Part shown: one piece after another, positions 6,250 to 8,522 of the stretch
Layout of the letters: each line of letters begins with the position of its first letter
How positions within the stretch are numbered: the stretch's first letter is position 1
From: an uncultured Thalassospira sp.
Lineage (GTDB): Bacteria > Pseudomonadota > Alphaproteobacteria > Rhodospirillales_A > Thalassospiraceae
Direction: 5' to 3'
DNA length: 8,522 bases
Assembly: GCA_946885765.1 (NCBI GenBank)
Contig: CAMPHD010000120.1
Span: forward strand, 1 to 8,522
Made by a program: the position numbers and the translations under genes
Notes under the pieces: model-generated
Databases searched by the model: none
What the model was told of the DNA's origin: nothing
What the model saw: the letters and a program-made list of their open reading frames with translations, nothing else

Positions 6250-8391
6250 ATGATGCGCCAATACGAACTTGTGGAACGGGTTAAGGCCTATGATCCGGAT
6301 GCATGCGAAACATCGCTGAACCGGGCATATGTTTATGCGACCCAAAAACACGGTTCGCAAAAGCGTGCCAATGGCGATCCGTATTTTTCTCATCCGATCG
6401 AAGTCGCCGGTATTCTGACGAATTACAAGCTCGATTGCGATACGATCATTACGGCATTGTTGCACGACACCATCGAAGACACCGACGCAACGCCGCAGGA
6501 AATCACCAAGCTGTTTGGCAGCAACATCATGAAGCTGGTCGATGGTGTGACCAAGCTGACCCAGATCGAACTTAAATCCGCAGATTCCAAACAGGCCGAG
6601 AATTTCCGCAAGCTTTTGCTTGCGATGTCCGAAGATATCCGCGTTCTGCTGGTGAAGCTTGCCGACCGTTTGCATAATATGCGCACGCTGCATTACATCC
6701 CGAAACCGGAAAAACGGGTGCGAATTGCCGCCGAGACGCTCGAAATTTATGCGCCGCTTGCTGAACGCATCGGTATGCATGACATCAAGGAAGAACTTGA
6801 AGACCTTGCCTTCCAGCATATCAATCAGGAAGCGCGTGATTCCATTCGTGCCCGTCTGGAGTTCCTGCGCGAGAAGGACGACAATGTCGTCAACCGGATT
6901 GTGGCCGAGCTAAAAGAGGTCATCAGTCGTCAGGGGCTGTCGGTCGACATTTACGGGCGTGAAAAACGTCCATATTCGATCTGGCAGAAGATGCAGCGCA
7001 AGAACATCACCTTTGGTGAACTGTCCGATATCATGGCGTTCCGCGTTCTGGTCGAGGACATGCCGCAATGCTATGAGGTCCTTGGTTATCTGCATGCGAA
7101 TTACAAGGTCGTGCCGGGCCGGTTCAAGGATTACATATCGACCCCCAAGCCGAACGGCTATCGATCCATTCATACCACCGTACTTGGCCCGGAAAATCAT
7201 CGTATCGAGGTGCAGATACGCACCCGGCAGATGCACGAGGTCAACGAGAACGGTGTGGCTGCACACTGGGCCTATAAACAGGGCAGCGGGGACGAAAACA
7301 AGGAAGGTGTTCAGTATCGCTGGCTACGCGATCTGCTTGATATCCTTGAACATGCCTCAGAACCCGAAGAATTCCTTGAGCATACCAAGCTTGCAATGTT
7401 CCAGGATCAGGTGTTCTGTTTCAGCCCGAAAGGTGATGTGATCGCATTGCCGGCTGGTGCCACGCCTGTCGACTTTGCCTATATGATCCATACCCATATC
7501 GGGGATACCTGCGTCGGGGCGAAAGTAAACGGCGCGATGGTGCCGCTACGCACGACCCTTAACAACGGTGATCAGGTCGAAATTGTAACCTCGAAGGCGC
7601 AGACACCGAATCCCACATGGGAACGGTTTGTCGCGACCGGCAAGGCACGCGCGCGTATCCGGCGCTTTATCCGTCAGCAACAGGACGATCAGTATAAAGA
7701 TCTTGGCAAGGCCATTCTGCAAAAAGCATTCAGGCAGGAAGGTTACGACTATTCCGACAAGGCCGTCGAAGGTGTCCTCAAGATATTCAAACTGCCAAGT
7801 CTTGATACGCTTCTGGCATCCGTCGGGGCAGGGCACCACACCGGTCGTGAAGTCGTACATGCGGTCTTCCCCGGATCAAAAGATGTCGAAACGGCGCGCA
7901 AGGTTGTGCCGCTTGAGAGGGCGCGAAACCGCAAACATGATCACGCCATCCCGCTCAAGGGATTGATCCCCGGTATGGCGGTGCATTATGCCGGTTGCTG
8001 TCATCCACTTCCGGGGGACCGGATTGTCGGTATCGTTACGACCGGCAAGGGTGTCACGATCCATACAATTGATTGCGATACGCTCGAAACCTTTACCGAG
8101 CAGCCAGAACGCTGGCTTGACGTTGGTTGGGACAATGATGGCGAGCCGGAACATTTCATTGGTCGCCTTGGCCTGACTGTCGGGCATGAACAGGGTGCGC
8201 TGAGTTCGATTACCAGTGTGATTGCCAAGAACCATGGCAATATAACCAACCTTCGCTTTACCAACCGCACGCAGGATTTCTTCGAGATGCTGATCGACAT
8301 TGATGTGGTTGATGTCAAACATCTGACCAATATTATTGCCGCATTGCGGGCGACCCCAGTTGTCAACACAGTTGAGCGTGCGCGCGGATGA
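6250..8391 (+). CDS. rsh: Bifunctional (p)ppGpp synthetase/hydrolase, RelA/SpoT family
   Basis: This enzyme makes (p)ppGpp from ATP and GTP/GDP and also breaks it down, controlling the stringent response. The 713-residue product has the full long-RSH layout. The HD hydrolase domain (about 25-160) has His48, His72-Asp73 and Asp139 intact. The synthetase domain (about 235-345) has GREKRPYSIWQKM, RFKD at 291-294, GYRSIHTT and EVQIRT. The TGS domain spans about 386-447, a zinc-finger-like part contains CCHP (583-586) and Cys609, and a C-terminal ACT domain covers about 638-710. RFKD, rather than the acidic EFDD of E. coli RelA, is the form linked to bifunctional enzymes; with intact HD residues, both activities are expected. 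ATG 6250 is preceded by GGAGA at 6236-6240; ATG 6253 is adjacent and also possible. Alphaproteobacteria usually carry one such long enzyme, so this may be the main stringent-response gene. No classic terminator follows. Confidence 0.95.
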   Translation: MMRQYELVERVKAYDPDACETSLNRAYVYATQKHGSQKRANGDPYFSHPIEVAGILTNYKLDCDTIITALLHDTIEDTDATPQEITKLFGSNIMKLVDGVTKLTQIELKSADSKQAENFRKLLLAMSEDIRVLLVKLADRLHNMRTLHYIPKPEKRVRIAAETLEIYAPLAERIGMHDIKEELEDLAFQHINQEARDSIRARLEFLREKDDNVVNRIVAELKEVISRQGLSVDIYGREKRPYSIWQKMQRKNITFGELSDIMAFRVLVEDMPQCYEVLGYLHANYKVVPGRFKDYISTPKPNGYRSIHTTVLGPENHRIEVQIRTRQMHEVNENGVAAHWAYKQGSGDENKEGVQYRWLRDLLDILEHASEPEEFLEHTKLAMFQDQVFCFSPKGDVIALPAGATPVDFAYMIHTHIGDTCVGAKVNGAMVPLRTTLNNGDQVEIVTSKAQTPNPTWERFVATGKARARIRRFIRQQQDDQYKDLGKAILQKAFRQEGYDYSDKAVEGVLKIFKLPSLDTLLASVGAGHHTGREVVHAVFPGSKDVETARKVVPLERARNRKHDHAIPLKGLIPGMAVHYAGCCHPLPGDRIVGIVTTGKGVTIHTIDCDTLETFTEQPERWLDVGWDNDGEPEHFIGRLGLTVGHEQGALSSITSVIAKNHGNITNLRFTNRTQDFFEMLIDIDVVDVKHLTNIIAALRATPVVNTVERARG

Positions 8392-8522
8392 AACAGGATT
8401 GTGAAGGAGTTCGCCTTTTGGGGGATTTTGGCGCAAAACCCTTGCCAATCTGGCGGCAAGCACTTACGCATATGCAGACCTGTTTTAAGACCGTCCCGTT
8501 TGGCCTATGAATTGATCCTGCA
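8392..8522. other. Unassigned 3' end of the window after rsh
   Basis: No recognised gene begins here. Two inverted repeats are visible: TTTTG-GCG-CAAAA (8426-8438) and CTTGCC/GGCAAG (8441-8446 with 8455-8460). Neither is followed by a T run, so neither is a clear rsh terminator. A 30-codon frame starting at TTG 8418 (stop TGA 8508-8510) has AAGGAG (8404-8409) 8 nt before it; it is described as a candidate in the findings and is not called as a gene. Confidence 0.4.

Noticed and set aside
8426..8460. Inverted repeats after rsh considered as its terminator.
   Set aside because: Stems are only 5-6 bp and are not followed by a T run.
7876..8463. A 195-codon minus-strand open frame opposite the 3' part of rsh.
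   Set aside because: It covers the conserved zinc-finger and ACT coding region of rsh on the other strand and has no motif or ribosome binding support.

Overview
This window looks like chromosomal core sequence from an alphaproteobacterium with moderate GC content. The evidence is the gene set (smpB, folK, rpoZ, a single bifunctional rsh), the protein styles and the codon use. A Rhodospirillales genus such as Thalassospira would fit, but that is a guess from sequence style with no database search behind it. I see no insertion sequence, phage gene, tRNA, rRNA, CRISPR array or abrupt change in composition.

Layout from left to right: (1) the 3' part of smpB (ribosome rescue), closed by a strong intrinsic terminator; (2) a plus-strand pair that overlaps by 8 nt, made of a cytoplasmic molybdopterin oxidoreductase of the sulfite-oxidase/YuiH type and an exported cysteine glutathione peroxidase; (3) a minus-strand run, read from right to left as a NYN/LabA-like nuclease-domain protein, a family 5 uracil-DNA glycosylase with iron-sulfur cysteines, and recQ helicase; (4) a divergent intergenic region of about 200 nt with several small dyads; (5) plus-strand folK (folate synthesis), then rpoZ (RNA polymerase omega) with its own sigma-70-like promoter and strong terminator, then rsh (ppGpp synthetase/hydrolase); (6) a final 131 nt with no firmly supported gene.

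Functional themes: smpB, rpoZ and rsh belong to translation quality control and the stringent response. The omega protein begins with the MAR sequence tied to the ppGpp-binding site on RNA polymerase, so the alarmone enzyme and part of its target lie side by side. The recQ and UDG genes form a DNA-repair pair, with the NYN gene upstream in the same orientation. The oxidoreductase and peroxidase pair may serve redox defence on two sides of the membrane.

No clearly new system is visible. The best leads are the NYN-UDG-recQ gene order, the acidic repeat-like tail of the NYN protein, the dyads between NYN and folK, the hairpin just before the UDG start, and a possible 30-codon ORF after rsh.
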